From: Plutella xylostella
Lineage: Eukaryota > Arthropoda > Insecta > Lepidoptera > Plutellidae
Direction: 5' to 3'
DNA: 64,000 bases
Assembly: GCF_932276165.1 (NCBI RefSeq)
Contig: NC_064001.1
Span: forward strand, 565,501 to 629,500
The position numbers were made by a program, and so were the translations under genes. The notes under the pieces were generated by a model. The model was not told the origin of the DNA and did no database searches. It saw only the letters and a list, made by a program, of their open reading frames with translations. This document shows, piece after piece, positions 1-10,417 of this stretch (positions within the stretch are counted from its first letter, which is position 1; every line of letters starts with the position of its first letter).

Positions 1-1134
1 GTGATGGACAGTATGCTAGACAAACAGCTAGACAAACACCTGCATCTTCATGATGCCCAGTTCGGATTCAGATCTGGGCTATCTACAGAGACAGCAATAC
101 TTTGTCTCAAGCATACTGTCCGTTACTATACGGACAGGAAAACACCCGTATACGCTTGTTTTCTTGACTTGTCCAAGGCCTTCGATCTGGTGTCCTATAG
201 TAAGTTATGGCAAAAGCTGTACGAGGACTCAACGCTGCCTGGAGAGTTCATTGATATACTGAAATATTGGTATGGGCACCAAAATAACATGGTGAGATGG
301 GCAGGCTCGCTATCCGAACCATACAGGCTGGAGTGCGGGGTGAGGCAGGGCGGATTGAGCTCTCCCAAACTTTTTTGCCTGTATGTGAATCGGCTGATCG
401 AGGAGCTCAGCAATGCCATGGTCGGATGCTCAATTGGTGGGAAATTTGTAAATAATATTAGTTATGCAGATGACATGGTATTGCTGTGCCCCTCGATCAG
501 CGCTCTCATGAAACTGCTGAGCATTTGTGAGTCGTATGCGGAGGCTCATGGCCTCAGGTACAACGCGAAAAAGAGTGAGTTGCTTGTTTTCAAGGCTGGT
601 ACTAAATATTACCCTGATATACCTGAAGTCACTCTGAGCGGCACTCCTCTTAAAGTCGTACCGCGATTTAAGTACCTGGGGCACTGGGTATCCGAGTCGC
701 AATCAGATGATTGGGACATTGAGAGGGAGCGTAGGGCGTTGGCAGTCAGAAGTAACATGCTGATCCGTAGGTTTGCAAGATGTACACAGAGTGTAAAAGT
801 AACATTATTTAGGGCCTATTGCCAATCCTTTTACACTTGCGCCCTGTGGATCAGCTTTACTCAAAAGGCTTACAACGCCCTACGCGTTCAATATAATAAT
901 GCGTTCAGGATGCTGTTGGGGCTGCCGCGGTACTGCAGCGCGTCAGGGATGTTCGCCGAGGCACACACTGATGGATTTCATGCCATCATGAGGAAGCGAG
1001 TAGCCTCCCTGATGCAGCGGGTGCGTGCCAGCACCAACGGCCTCCTGACCACTATAGCAGAGAGAGTAGACAGTCCGCTGCTACGATCTTTGATGTGTGC
1101 ACATGTTATGCCATGTAAATGGGCGGCTAAATAA
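1..1134 (+). CDS. Non-LTR retrotransposon reverse transcriptase, 5' end outside window
   Basis: The open frame runs in from the window edge (the first codon is GTG, so the true start lies upstream) and gives 377 residues to a TAA stop. Visible reverse transcriptase signatures in order are FGFRSGLSTETA (~22-33), FLDLSKAFD (~54-62), the RQGG box (~115) and the catalytic YADD (~154-157), followed by a thumb and C-terminal region. No endonuclease is in the window. The 3' UTR is A/T-rich and ends in a TTATTA-type repeat near 1250-1272, as in LINEs that end in short tandem repeats. The reading frame has no stop or frameshift, so the copy may be young. The clade (CR1/L2-like or Jockey-like) is not resolved by eye. 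Confidence 0.88.
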   Translation: MMDSMLDKQLDKHLHLHDAQFGFRSGLSTETAILCLKHTVRYYTDRKTPVYACFLDLSKAFDLVSYSKLWQKLYEDSTLPGEFIDILKYWYGHQNNMVRWAGSLSEPYRLECGVRQGGLSSPKLFCLYVNRLIEELSNAMVGCSIGGKFVNNISYADDMVLLCPSISALMKLLSICESYAEAHGLRYNAKKSELLVFKAGTKYYPDIPEVTLSGTPLKVVPRFKYLGHWVSESQSDDWDIERERRALAVRSNMLIRRFARCTQSVKVTLFRAYCQSFYTCALWISFTQKAYNALRVQYNNAFRMLLGLPRYCSASGMFAEAHTDGFHAIMRKRVASLMQRVRASTNGLLTTIAERVDSPLLRSLMCAHVMPCKWAAK

Positions 1135-1955
1135 TTTACCAATTTAATTATTATATTTCATTTTAATATAATTTAATTTAATACCATTACTAACATAATT
1201 TTTAAGTTCATTGTTACTAACAAAATATGGATCAATCCGAAATAAATGATTTATTATTATATTATTATTAAAAATGCAACTTTAGTTAGAGATACAGTAG
1301 GATACAATGACACAGTTGGAACAGGCAACATTTCCGTAGAGGAGAAATAAATGAGAGGCATATCATTAAATTAAAAATAAAGTTCTAAAAAATCAATCGT
1401 GAAAGTCACGTGCAATGAAAAACTTCCAGTGACTATTTTCAAATTCAAATTCATTTATTTCGAGCATGGCTCATAATCACACAACATAAAAATAAAAACA
1501 AATTTAAACAAACACAGTAAATTATATACAGAGACAAACACAGCACTATGTCACACTTCTTCTTCTTAATTGTCTGGTGATACTTTTTCATAGCTTACAA
1601 TTTGTATTAAAAATAAAAAATAAACTTTCTATTATTTATCACTAAAATAGTTATTCAGTATGCTAGAGTAGGTACCTAGTGTGCTAGTTATGTTGTTTTT
1701 GTAAAAACTACTATCTTACTAGGTCGGTCTAGAGTTTTTGTGCTAATAAGTGACAGCAGTAGTCCATGACATTTAAAGTTTGAGTACATTTTAAGACCGG
1801 CTACAGAGAAAATCAATTCGCTAGTGTGTAACTGTGGGATGCACCCGCTTTTTCATATAAAATACAAATAAGCGGCTTTTGCAATACTGGCTCTGCATGG
1901 TGCACCCCCAGATTACGTCCTTAAATCTATATCCAACTACTGAAAATCTGTCTTA
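1135..1955. other. LINE 3' UTR and A/T-rich intergenic DNA
   Basis: The tail of the preceding LINE runs to about 1273. A second tail-like stretch, about 1437-1560, has the 'attcaaattcatttattt' wording common at lepidopteran LINE 3' ends in reverse orientation. No gene seen. Confidence 0.5.
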
Positions 1956-2295
1956 GGGGCCGTCCATTAATCACGTGAGGTCGTTTTTCTCATTTTTTGA
2001 CCCCCCCTCCCCCCTGGTGATATTTGGTGAGGTTTGGGACCAAACCCCCCCTCCCCCCCCCCCCCTGGATCACGTGTATTTTTTTGGAAACCTATGTAAA
2101 GGCAATTTTTGACTAGAAAAAATATAGGTCATACTACAAATCGTTAACATTTTTGCGTAGAAATACCTAATTTTTGACAAAAAATTAATACACGTGATGT
2201 CTAACGAGAACCCCCCTCCCCCCTCGTGATGTTTCGTGAGGTTTTCAGTACCCCTTCCCCCCCCTTTGAGCCTCACGTGATTAATGGACGGCCCC
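1956..2295. mobile_element. MITE with 25 bp perfect inverted ends, TTA duplication (PIF/Harbinger-like)
   Basis: The left end (1956-1980) begins GGGGCCGTCCATTAATCACG and the right end (2271-2295) is its exact reverse complement over 25 bp. Both sides are flanked by TTA (1953-1955 and 2296-2298). A 3 bp TWA duplication with GGG-starting ends fits PIF/Harbinger. The 340 bp interior holds long C runs and further CACGTGA/TCACGTG words but no transposase. The superfamily is inferred from the duplication only. Confidence 0.8.
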
Positions 2296-2340
2296 TTAAT
2301 TTCAGCTTTTACTAATTAACTTGTTGAGAAATTAATGAGT

Positions 2341-3379
2341 TTACCTCGTAGGCAGTGGTGTGTGGTTGGCTCGGGCGATCTTGTCGGTCACATACTGCTC
2401 GGCGGAGAACTCATCTGCCTTCTTCATGAGCGCGAGGAGCTCCGCTTGGAACACCTTCTCCTTGATCTGACGCCTCCGCTGACGCACCTGAAATGCACAG
2501 GGAAATATTGATTTTTATAAAATACTTATTTAAATTTCCTTTACACATGTAATTGTAAGTATAGATATATTTCACACTATTTACCATATTTCATAACTTA
2601 AATGTAGAACACTGGATACATTCAAATAAAAGAGGAATGTGGCAGTGAAAAAGCACAATATCTTAGCTTGCAATAAGTAATTGGCAAGAGAAGAAGATTG
2701 TGAGGAAACCTGCACATATAATCTGTGTGTTCAATTCTACACTGAACTAGTTATTTTCTTCAATGTGCCATTGGATAGGCACAGTAAGATAAAGTTATTA
2801 TACTAAGATATAAAGCAATAGTTTAAAAGATGCTTCTTCTCACTGACCAAGCCTATTAATGTTAATTTCTTGCCAAAATGTTCACATTTGGCTCACCAGC
2901 TATGACACTGGCATAGACTATCCTAAAAAAGATTTTAGTTAACATACCCTGGCCCAGCGATGCCTCATGCGTTTCCACAGCTTCCTCCTCTGATGCTTCT
3001 TCATCTTTTTCCTTCTGATGACGATCAGCCTGGCCGCCTGTTTCTCCTCCTCCCTATGTGTTGGCAGCCCCACTTCTTGCCGTTGCCAGTTGCCATCAAT
3101 CAAGGGCAGTATAGATCTAGGATTGATGATAGGGGTGTACGACAAAGGATCCTGTTTGATTTTCCCTTCATCTGGTTTTTGACCTATTTCGAAACCAATT
3201 GATCTGGGGCTGATTGAAATAGATTTTGCCTTAGAGAAATCCAGTTTTGCCTTCGTAACATTGTTGATTTGGTTGGGAGTGCACTCTTTGATAGTTTTTA
3301 GCGCTGTTTTGAGATTCACCAACCGTAAATCTGAAATTAAAGCAGAAAAACGATTAAATTGCATTTCGTAATAAAACAT
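2341..3379 (-). CDS. AURKAIP1: Mitochondrial small ribosomal subunit protein mS38 (aurora kinase A-interacting protein 1)
   Basis: Two exons on the minus strand, 3379-2948 and 2487-2341, are joined by a GT-AG intron in phase 0 and give about 192 residues, close to the ~199 of the human protein. The C-terminal half carries the family's signature lysine/arginine-rich helix across the splice (RKKMKKHQRRKLWKRM, then RWAR joined to VRQRRRQIKEK), ending PLPTR-stop. In mS38 this basic helix runs through 12S rRNA of the mitochondrial small subunit; the vertebrate protein was first described as an Aurora-A partner. The N-terminus is unconserved and the start is not certain: an in-frame TTTAATTTCAG acceptor-like site at 3331-3341 would allow a separate upstream first exon. 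The intron is 460 bp and has a scrap of SINE-like sequence near 2690-2715. Confidence 0.87.
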
Positions 3380-3685
3380 AACCTCAACACAAAGACTACT
3401 TAATTAATAAGTACATTTTACGGTGTGGTGAAAGGAGTTCATCATTTTATAAACGGTAATTAACTCTTAGCGACACTCATAACGACTTTAAACAAATAAA
3501 TATAAATTAACAGAGGGATTTTTAGCGGAATTTGCAAAATTCTATTCACATCACAATTTATAATTTAGTATTGATAGATGTCAATGTCATTATATATGTG
3601 AGGTTGTCAAATGTGTAATTTTTTAGTCTGTCTCTTTTTTGTCCAGCTGTCAAATTCTGTCCAATCAATTTTCTTATTTAAGACT
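3380..3685. promoter_or_regulatory. Upstream region of AURKAIP1
   Basis: About 300 bp of A/T-rich DNA between the minus-strand AURKAIP1 start and the transposon block. It should hold the AURKAIP1 promoter by position. No TATA box or other motif is clear. Confidence 0.35.
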
Positions 3686-3710
3686 CCGACACAATAGCGG
3701 ACGCGTCTTA

Positions 3711-3841
3711 AGCTGCGTACAGACCGGCCAAACGAACGCCTACAAACGGGTTTGGTTGACCTTTGTTGCTGCAATCTGCCCTGGATTATGTTTGATAAAT
3801 ATCCATCGTTGGGCGTTCGTTCGGCTGGTCTGTACGCAGCT
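3711..3841. mobile_element. 131 bp MITE, AGCTGCGTACAGAC ends, TTA duplication (copy 1)
   Basis: It begins AGCTGCGTACAGACCGGCC and ends with the inverted GGTCTGTACGCAGCT, flanked by TTA at 3708-3710 and 3842-3844. A second copy lies at 12214-12345, also flanked by TTA, so the boundaries are well fixed. There is no coding capacity. The 3 bp TTA duplication suggests PIF/Harbinger-like mobilisation. Confidence 0.85.
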
Positions 3842-3930
3842 TTACGGACGCGGCTGTCAGCCGCGACTGATAAGTGTGCACGGTCTTTTGGCACAGTTTG
3901 TGCCAGATAGCTCTCGGACGTCTGAAAGCT

Positions 3931-4672
3931 GGTTCTACCTTTTTTGGCCTAAGATTTATTTGCCTAATCTCGTATTGCATAGTAACGTTTGGTCAAAGTC
4001 TCGTTTCGCCGAAAATCTAATGGCACAAATCTCGTTAAGTAAAAAGTTATTTCGCATAATCTTGTTTAGCGTAATAATGGTGTAGCCAAATCTTGAATAG
4101 CCTTATAATACTATGGCATTGGTTATACAAAGTAATAATATATATTCGTTTAACTTTGACGGAGCATGTAAACTGATGAAAAACGCTTCGGTCCGCTTCG
4201 CTGTGCTCCGCTTTGCTTTTGACGAACATATTGTGCACCTAACACGCTCCTCCTTGCTTTGCTCGTCGTCGCACCTATCTTTAGGTTTCGATCCCAATGG
4301 CGTTTGTAATATGTTTTTATAATGGTCATTCACATTTGATATTTTGATCAGTCGATATCGTGATTTTCTCGATGTAGGAGAAAAATACCACAATTTCTAT
4401 ATTTACTACATATACATTTCTATACCTACTTACTCAATATATTATTTATTAGGATGATATTAGGAGAAAAAATATTCCGATACCCATACGAGCATAAATT
4501 TGTGTAAACGAAACTTAGGTGTTTCAAGAATGTGCCAAAAGCGTTTTAGGCGAAACAAGACTTATGCCACATAAGTCTCGGCAAAGTGATGATTCGGCCA
4601 AAAAAATTAGACCAAACGAGTTATGCGAAACGAGTTTTGGGCAATAAAGATTAGGCGAGATGAGGGGAACCC
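3931..4672. mobile_element. Foldback/Mutator-like non-autonomous element, 9 bp duplication (copy 1)
   Basis: It starts GGTTCTACC and ends GGAACCC, flanked by the 9 bp direct repeat CTGAAAGCT (3922-3930 and 4673-4681). Both arms are made of many loosely repeated ~20 bp words such as GCCTAATCTCGT, GCATAGTAACG, TTTCGCCGAAAATC. The right arm carries the same words inverted (ACGAG, GCGAAACGAG, GATTAGGCGAGATGA). A G/C-richer core (~4180-4310) is shared with copy 2. Arms of short repeats with 9 bp duplications are hallmarks of Foldback/Mutator-type elements. No transposase is present. Confidence 0.75.
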
Positions 4673-4813
4673 CTGAAAGCTGAATGTCAGTCCAAGGTTA
4701 CGTCCACGACTTATGTCTGATAGTTTGAACAGCGTAGTGTACATTCCTTACCTATACATTTAAGTCACGGCTGACAGCCGCGTCCGTAAGCCGCTTCCGC
4801 TAGTGTGTTGGCA

Positions 4814-5085
4814 CCTTTAGGTATACAAAAGGATAAACGAAGAATGCAAAGTAAAGACAATTATGCGACTTTGATGTGAGTGAGATGTGGAGAGAGATAG
4901 TCGTGTGTGATGTGAGATGTCCCCACATATTTAAAAATATTTACTTATAGATGGACTCGGTTCTAGTCACAGATTATAATTTGAAAAGCAGTGCCAATGA
5001 CATATTACTTCACAGATTATAATTTAATAATAAGTTAACCTACTTTTTCCACGAAAAAATTGCACAATATTTTGAAAACTTAAAT
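4814..5085. other. Intergenic spacer with SINE-tail scrap
   Basis: About 4890-4935 reads GTGTGTGATGTGAGATGTCCCCACATA, the end wording of the type 1 SINE tail seen complete at 47456-47720. The rest is A/T-rich with no gene seen. Confidence 0.45.
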
Positions 5086-5094
5086 GTTGAAACC

Positions 5095-5851
5095 GGTTCT
5101 ACCTTTTTTGGCATAAGATTTTTTTGCCTAATCTCGTATTGCATAGTAACGTTTGGTCAAAGTCTCGTTACGCCGAAAATCGTATGGCATAAATCTCGTT
5201 TAGTAAAAAGTTATTTCGCATAACATTGTTTAGCCTAATAATGGTATGGCCAAATCTTGAATAGCCTAATAATGCTATGGCATAGGTTTATACAAAGTAA
5301 TAATATTCGTTTGGCTTTAACTTTGACGGAGCGTCTCCCTACATAGCGCAAACTGGTGCCTTGTATTGTTTCCGCTGTTTGGAAAACGCTCCGCTCCGCT
5401 TCGCTGCGCTCCGCTTTGGTTTTGATGAACATGTGCACCTAACACGCTCCTCCTCGCTTTGCTCGTCGTCGCACCTATTTTTAGGTTTCGATCTCATGGG
5501 GTTTGTAATAATTATATTGGTCGTTAACTTTCGATTTTTTGATCATACAATATCGTGATTTTCGGGATGTAGGAGAAAAATATCACAATTTGTACATTTA
5601 CTAAATACTTAATGTATTATTTATTAAGATAACATTAGGAGAAACAAGATTATACATAGGTATAGACGAACATAAATTTGAGCAAACGAAACTTAGGTGT
5701 TTAAAGATTGTGCCTAAAGAGTTTTAGACGAAACGAGCCTTATGCCACATAAGTCTTGGCAAAGTGATGGTTCGGCCAAAAAAGTTTAGACCATACGAGT
5801 TATGCGAAATGAGTTTTGGTCAATAAAGATTATGCCAGATGAGCGGAACCC
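5095..5851. mobile_element. Foldback/Mutator-like non-autonomous element, 9 bp duplication (copy 2)
   Basis: A 757 bp relative of 3931-4672 with the same ends (GGTTCTACC and GGAACCC), flanked by a different 9 bp direct repeat, GTTGAAACC (5086-5094 and 5852-5860). Different duplications at the two copies show two independent insertions rather than a segmental duplication. Arms and core align to copy 1 with scattered substitutions and small indels. Confidence 0.75.
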
Positions 5852-5860
5852 GTTGAAACC

Positions 5861-6147
5861 TTTTATTTTGTAAATAACTATAAAGGTTTGAAATTAATTT
5901 ATCTTCTGTTATTTTTTCTCAAGTTAATTTAGGTCCGGTCTGTACCCTGAAACTACTTATAGTGAGATCTCTACTGTGCGAAACGAAAACATAATATTGC
6001 ACAACATTAAATAAAGATAAGGCAATGAGGGCTAATAAAATTGAAAACAAACAACAAGAACGCCGCAGTAACATCGCAACCGTCGCTTCGTTATATCAGT
6101 CCATTTTAACTAAAGGCAAAAGTTACAATTTATTTGGTACTTGAGCC
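5861..6147. promoter_or_regulatory. Upstream region of the ARB2A-like gene
   Basis: About 290 bp of mostly A/T-rich DNA before the ATG at 6148. A more G/C-balanced stretch at 6055-6100 may mark the promoter or 5' UTR. No core promoter motif is clear. Confidence 0.3.
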
Positions 6148-8546
6148 ATGAATTATAAAAAGGAGAGTGAATTAATTACAATAGAAGATTATGGATATGG
6201 TTTCAATTCAAGTGAGTAACTATAGATCTTATTTTATAATTTTCATGGAGAGCCAACAGCATTGTATTAAACACTTTACAATTTAAGTGCACTTATTTCA
6301 ACAAGTAGGCACCTACTAGGTAGCATAAGTTTTCCTAGTGCCTACCATCTACAGAAAAGTGTGACCCAACGCAAGTGTTGTTATTGAAGGACTAATTTAA
6401 CCAAAAACTTTTCCGTTTCCTTTCAGTTGGAGAGTTGAGGCAGCTAGGTGGAAAGAAAGAAAAGTATTCTTATGATCAATTAAGATTATTACTCAGCCCT
6501 ACAGATCGCTCATACAAGTGCATAACTTCGGTATGGGGACCGGAGAGAATACGTCAGAACTTTGAAAAAGCCATGAAAAAATATGTCAAAGATTATGTGA
6601 TTGACAAGTTTAAATACACCAAGTTACCGGTGCCAGAAGGATCCTGGGAGAAGACTGGGACGTATGCCTTAGCATCCCCAAAGTATTTCTTGAAAGATAC
6701 TCTATTGGTCTTTGTCACAATTGATTCTGCCATTTGGGATGATTGGTAAGTGCCTCTGCTCTGTATAAGCATGATGCAACTTAGATTTAATTTCGGACTT
6801 TACTTGAACTAATTACAGCAGGATGTTTTTCCCATGGTGCAATCAATTTTATTTTTAATCCAGGTATTTTATATCTAATTGCAGGTTACTAAGTGAGAAC
6901 CTGTATAAATACTCAATGATACCATACTTCCAACACGCTAAGGATAGAGGTTACGGGGTTGTGTCAATGCAAATGTGGAAACACTGGTATAACTGGAATG
7001 ATTACAGTCACCGAGTGCTCACTGGCCAAGAATATGCAGAGTATGTTTGGGATCACTATATCTCTAAGAGTCAGGTTGGTATTGCAACAACAGCAGTTAA
7101 AAAAATAAGTTTGTTAACCTTTGTTCTTTATAAGCCATATTTTCCCAAATTATTTTGATGTTTTTCATTATCACCTTTTCAAAACAAAGGTGGGAATGGG
7201 GTCCATAGTATGTCCTATGGCTGATTGAGGGTTAAATATACTTGTGCAGTTTATTCTTTACACCACATTGTTTCATGTAAAATAATCAGATTAATAACTA
7301 AAAAGTACCTTCTTCACGGACAAATCTCTGTGATTTTTGTGATGCAATGTTATAATTAATCAATAATATTATTTTTTTTGATAAATAAATGTTAATAAAT
7401 AAACCTACCTATACATTTATTTTAATAATTCAGGCATCAGCTATAGTGATCATAGGCCACAGCGGTGCTAGTGAAGAAGTTACAGAAATGGCTGTGAAAA
7501 AGAAGGAAGATTTTAAAAGGAGAGTCAAAGCGGTGGCATTGCTTGGTGGAAGCCCATGCTCTTACAGAAATAAGAATCCAAAGTTTCCTAAATATTATGC
7601 AAGGGTGAGTTTTTAAAAGTAAGGGTTCATTCACACAAGATCCATGATATTTGGATTTAGATACCTGTAACATGTGTGTGTAACAAATAGGAATTTGAAT
7701 GAAATCATGTGTGAATTGCAGGGAATAAAATAAATATGATACATTTTGTGTTAGTCACTCATGATACCATCTAAAAAGCATGCTACCATGTAGCATGAAT
7801 GTATGTAATAGTAAGAGCAAGATTATTTCATTTGTGTTGTTATTATATACCTATAATTCTGTTTTCAGGTGACAAAACATTGGAAGTGTGACAAAAGTTT
7901 ATCGCTGGGTGTTCCACTGGAGGATGATACAGAGAAGACAGGAATTAATACAGTGTCCGCTGGTAAGATATAGTATTTGCTCACTTACTCTGTAGTACTT
8001 TATTTAAGTACATACTAGCTTTTCATGCAAGCTTCACTGAGGCAGTGAGGCATTTTGTATTTTAATTATTATGTGTAATAAAACCTTTAGTACCTATTTT
8101 ATTACATAATATACATTGTATAGTATAAAGAGAATTCTAAAAACAAACATGACTAATTCGGAAATAATAGAAAGCACTCAACACATATTTGTCATCTATG
8201 ATAATAATATTATTTACTTGTAATAGTTATATCTTTATGCACTTACAACACTAAAGTATCATTATAGGTTTCCCTTGAAGTACTTAATTAAATATTTGTA
8301 ATTTTTCCAGGTACAAATAATGACCGTGAGGCACCCCATATATGCATGGAAGCAGCCTTAAAGTTCATTGATAAGAAACTGAAGAAGTTCTATGAAACTC
8401 AACCTAAAACCCACAAGGTACTCTTGCCCAAACCGACACAAGTCAACTCTAGACCAAGGAAGAAATGTAACTACACTGATGATGCTTATGAAGACATGAA
8501 GGATCAACTTGACTACATGGACCTTCAGTATGAAGATGAATTATGA
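6148..8546 (+). CDS. Arb2-domain protein of the FAM172/ARB2A family
   Basis: Six exons (6148-6211, 6427-6745, 6885-7074, 7434-7604, 7869-7962, 8311-8546) joined by GT-AG introns give 357 residues. The order of motifs follows the FAM172/ARB2A family: an N-terminal IEDYGYGF..IGELRQL box (~12-28), a YGVVSMQ strand, EYAEYVWDHYI (~178-188), a nucleophile-elbow-like IIGHSGASEE (199-203 = GHSGA), VKAVALLGGS, and the late NTVSAGT..R box before an acidic C-terminus (DYMDLQYEDEL). Fission yeast Arb2 acts with Argonaute, and vertebrate ARB2A has been linked to splicing; a role here is unknown. The segment before WLLSENLYKY differs from the usual sequence at that point, and the exon 4 elbow reads GHSGA rather than AHSYGG, so this may be a diverged paralogue. 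ATG 6148 is the only start giving the conserved N-terminus. The gene converges on NOB1, with 198 bp between stops. Confidence 0.8.
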
Positions 8547-8694
8547 GTTTATAAGGCATTCCTATTTAACTTTCATTTGAATAGTTTGAATTATGACTTC
8601 ACTTTCTGTAAAAGGGAATCTTGAATGATTAAGATAAGGGAAAGGATACAGTGCTAGTCAAATGATGAACTAAGAACAGTATTATATTACCTTA

Positions 8695-8700
8695 TTTATT
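8695..8700 (-). terminator. Probable NOB1 polyadenylation signal
   Basis: AATAAA on the minus strand (TTTATT on plus), 45 bp past the NOB1 stop. It lies in the 198 bp gap to the convergent ARB2A-like gene, so the two 3' UTRs may overlap. Confidence 0.5.
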
Positions 8701-8744
8701 TTTACAATATATAATGTTCACTTGCAACAAACTTTCAAGCATTT

Positions 8745-10010
8745 TCATTTCTTCCCTTTAGAGAAGTTCTTCATCCAGTACTTGACGTCCTGCTTGTTGG
8801 CCCGCACCCCTAGAACAGCAGACTTAGAGTTAACATCTCTCATGACAAATGGGGAGAATCCTCCCACATACTCAGGGTCCATAGGATTGTTCTTCTTCCG
8901 AGCCATTTTGGTAGCAAACTTTTTGTGTATATGCTGATCCTCTGTCAATATGGGGTATTGGAAGTGCTGGCCTCCTTTAGGGGTGGGCAAGCTGAATCTT
9001 TTCCCTCTAGCTGTCAGTGGTTTGCGACCATTGATGTGTATGTGTTGGTTGCCATGCTCATCTACACTCACAGCCACTTTCCTCAGTGTTGCATGCCCAC
9101 ACTTAGGACAAAACAGTTTAGTCATCACACTGGTGGTTTTAAAGCATGTGGTACAGCGAAAGATAAAGGTGCGAAGCTGTCGGATGATCCTACCATCAAT
9201 TGAGGTGACGTTGAGGCCTATTTGCTTCAGGACATTCTGCATGGCGAAGTCAGAGGTGATGCAAGCGACTTCCACTGATATGTCTTCACAGTAGTCACCC
9301 ATGTCCATTTCTTTCTTCTTCTCAGCGAGGTTGTTGGGTGTGATCCACTCGCCTTCATCACTATCATCCTCACTGCCCTCACTCTCTGACTCCTCGTCTT
9401 CATCATCAGAGACTTTAACCATCATGTCATCAACATCATCTTTCAGTTGCATATTTTGAACTTGGTCAGCTATCTGTTCTGCCAAGGCCTGGTCCTCATC
9501 ACTGCTGTAGCCATCCTCTTTAGACTCATTTAGAATTTCTACATTAACTTGCTTTACTTCTTCTTTAGGGCTATTGGATGGTTCCTGTTGTTCAGTTGGT
9601 TTTGTTTCATTGACTTTGTTGTCGTCTGTGTCGGGATGTGGGGTGTAGTTGGCAAGGCCGCTAACTTTTAGGGTTTTCTGCATGGTGGGCTCTGTCTTGA
9701 GGTGTTCCGTGCCGACGACTTCCTTCTCCATCTGGTAAGTGAGCGCCATCACTTTGATATCTGTGGCGGAGAGGCTTGTGTAGTCTCCCGTCTTCTTAGA
9801 GAAGTCTGTGACGAAGTTGATGCTCTCAGTGAACACATTCTTGATTTTCAGGTCGTACGGCAGCACCACCAGCTTGCGGCGTTGCTTGTCGTTCGTAATT
9901 TCATCGATAACTTCTTGAATTGTGTACACATTCTCGGCGATGTCTTGCAAGTTTCCAGCTTTGATGAACGCCGATGTGTCTACGACTAAATGCTTGATCT
10001 TTTTCGACAT
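8745..10010 (-). CDS. NOB1: NOB1, PIN-domain endonuclease of 18S rRNA maturation
   Basis: A single uninterrupted exon of 421 residues (human about 412). NOB1 makes the final cut at the 3' end of 18S rRNA in cytoplasmic pre-40S particles. The N-terminal PIN domain starts HLVVDTSAFI, with acidic residues where the family's metal ligands sit: D11, E33, D84 (SATDIKVMA) and D254 (TSDFAMQN). As in other family members the PIN fold is split by a long insert. Here residues ~97-235 are low complexity, with an acidic run at ~201-221 ending GEWITPNN. A zinc ribbon follows (C286, C289, C301, C304 in FRCTTC...FCPKCGH), then the conserved basic C-terminal part (MARKKNNPMDPEYVGGF). Key residues are intact. 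The ATG at 10010 is in good context and 407 bp from the divergent OXA1L start. Confidence 0.96.
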   Translation of the reverse strand: MSKKIKHLVVDTSAFIKAGNLQDIAENVYTIQEVIDEITNDKQRRKLVVLPYDLKIKNVFTESINFVTDFSKKTGDYTSLSATDIKVMALTYQMEKEVVGTEHLKTEPTMQKTLKVSGLANYTPHPDTDDNKVNETKPTEQQEPSNSPKEEVKQVNVEILNESKEDGYSSDEDQALAEQIADQVQNMQLKDDVDDMMVKVSDDEDEESESEGSEDDSDEGEWITPNNLAEKKKEMDMGDYCEDISVEVACITSDFAMQNVLKQIGLNVTSIDGRIIRQLRTFIFRCTTCFKTTSVMTKLFCPKCGHATLRKVAVSVDEHGNQHIHINGRKPLTARGKRFSLPTPKGGQHFQYPILTEDQHIHKKFATKMARKKNNPMDPEYVGGFSPFVMRDVNSKSAVLGVRANKQDVKYWMKNFSKGKK

Positions 10011-10417
10011 GATGTAGAATTATTTGGCACAGCTATTTTAGTTGGAAACAATTATTACTAGTAGTTAGAATTAGAATACAAGAAAATACTTGAAAATTAA
10101 AAACACGTGCAACATTCGTGAATTTGTAAACGAGAGAAAGAAAACAAAACGCATGACATTGACACATGTCAAATGTACGTCACAGAATAAGCCGGTTCAA
10201 TAGCGCTCGCTATACAAAGGTCAGTGCTTCGGATAGTAACTGTAATTAATCTATGATACAAAATGGCATAGAGCATCTCAGTTCTGACAGTGTGCACAGA
10301 ACAGAATCCAACGTCAAAATACGATATAAAAATATCATGTAATATTTTCATTATATTTCGCAAAAAGGGCCAAGAAAGTAACAGAAACAGTTTAGTAGAA
10401 ACTATTCTATCGTCATA
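10011..10417. promoter_or_regulatory. Shared upstream region of NOB1 and OXA1L
   Basis: The 407 bp between two divergent ATGs must contain both 5' UTRs and promoters. No TATA box is placed sensibly for either gene, as usual for housekeeping promoters. It contains CACGTG (E-box palindrome) at about 10105 and a run AAACGAGAGAAAGAAAAC. Bidirectional promoter activity is inferred from spacing only. Confidence 0.5.

Larger units (their letters stand above)
3686..4813. mobile_element. Old MITE with ~50 bp inverted ends, itself split by two other elements
   Basis: The sequence before 3711 plus that from 3842 to ~3867 reads, without the insert, as the reverse complement of 4764-4813. The shared core is CTTACGGACGCGGCTGTCAG, with an outer GACACAATAGCGG against AACACACTAGCGG. 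The parent element thus has ~50 bp ends interrupted on the left by the 131 bp MITE at 3711-3841, and a middle interrupted by the 742 bp element at 3931-4672. Outer boundaries are approximate. Confidence 0.6.

Noticed and set aside
2070..2276. Minus-strand 68-codon frame
   Set aside because: Lies entirely within the MITE at 1956-2295.
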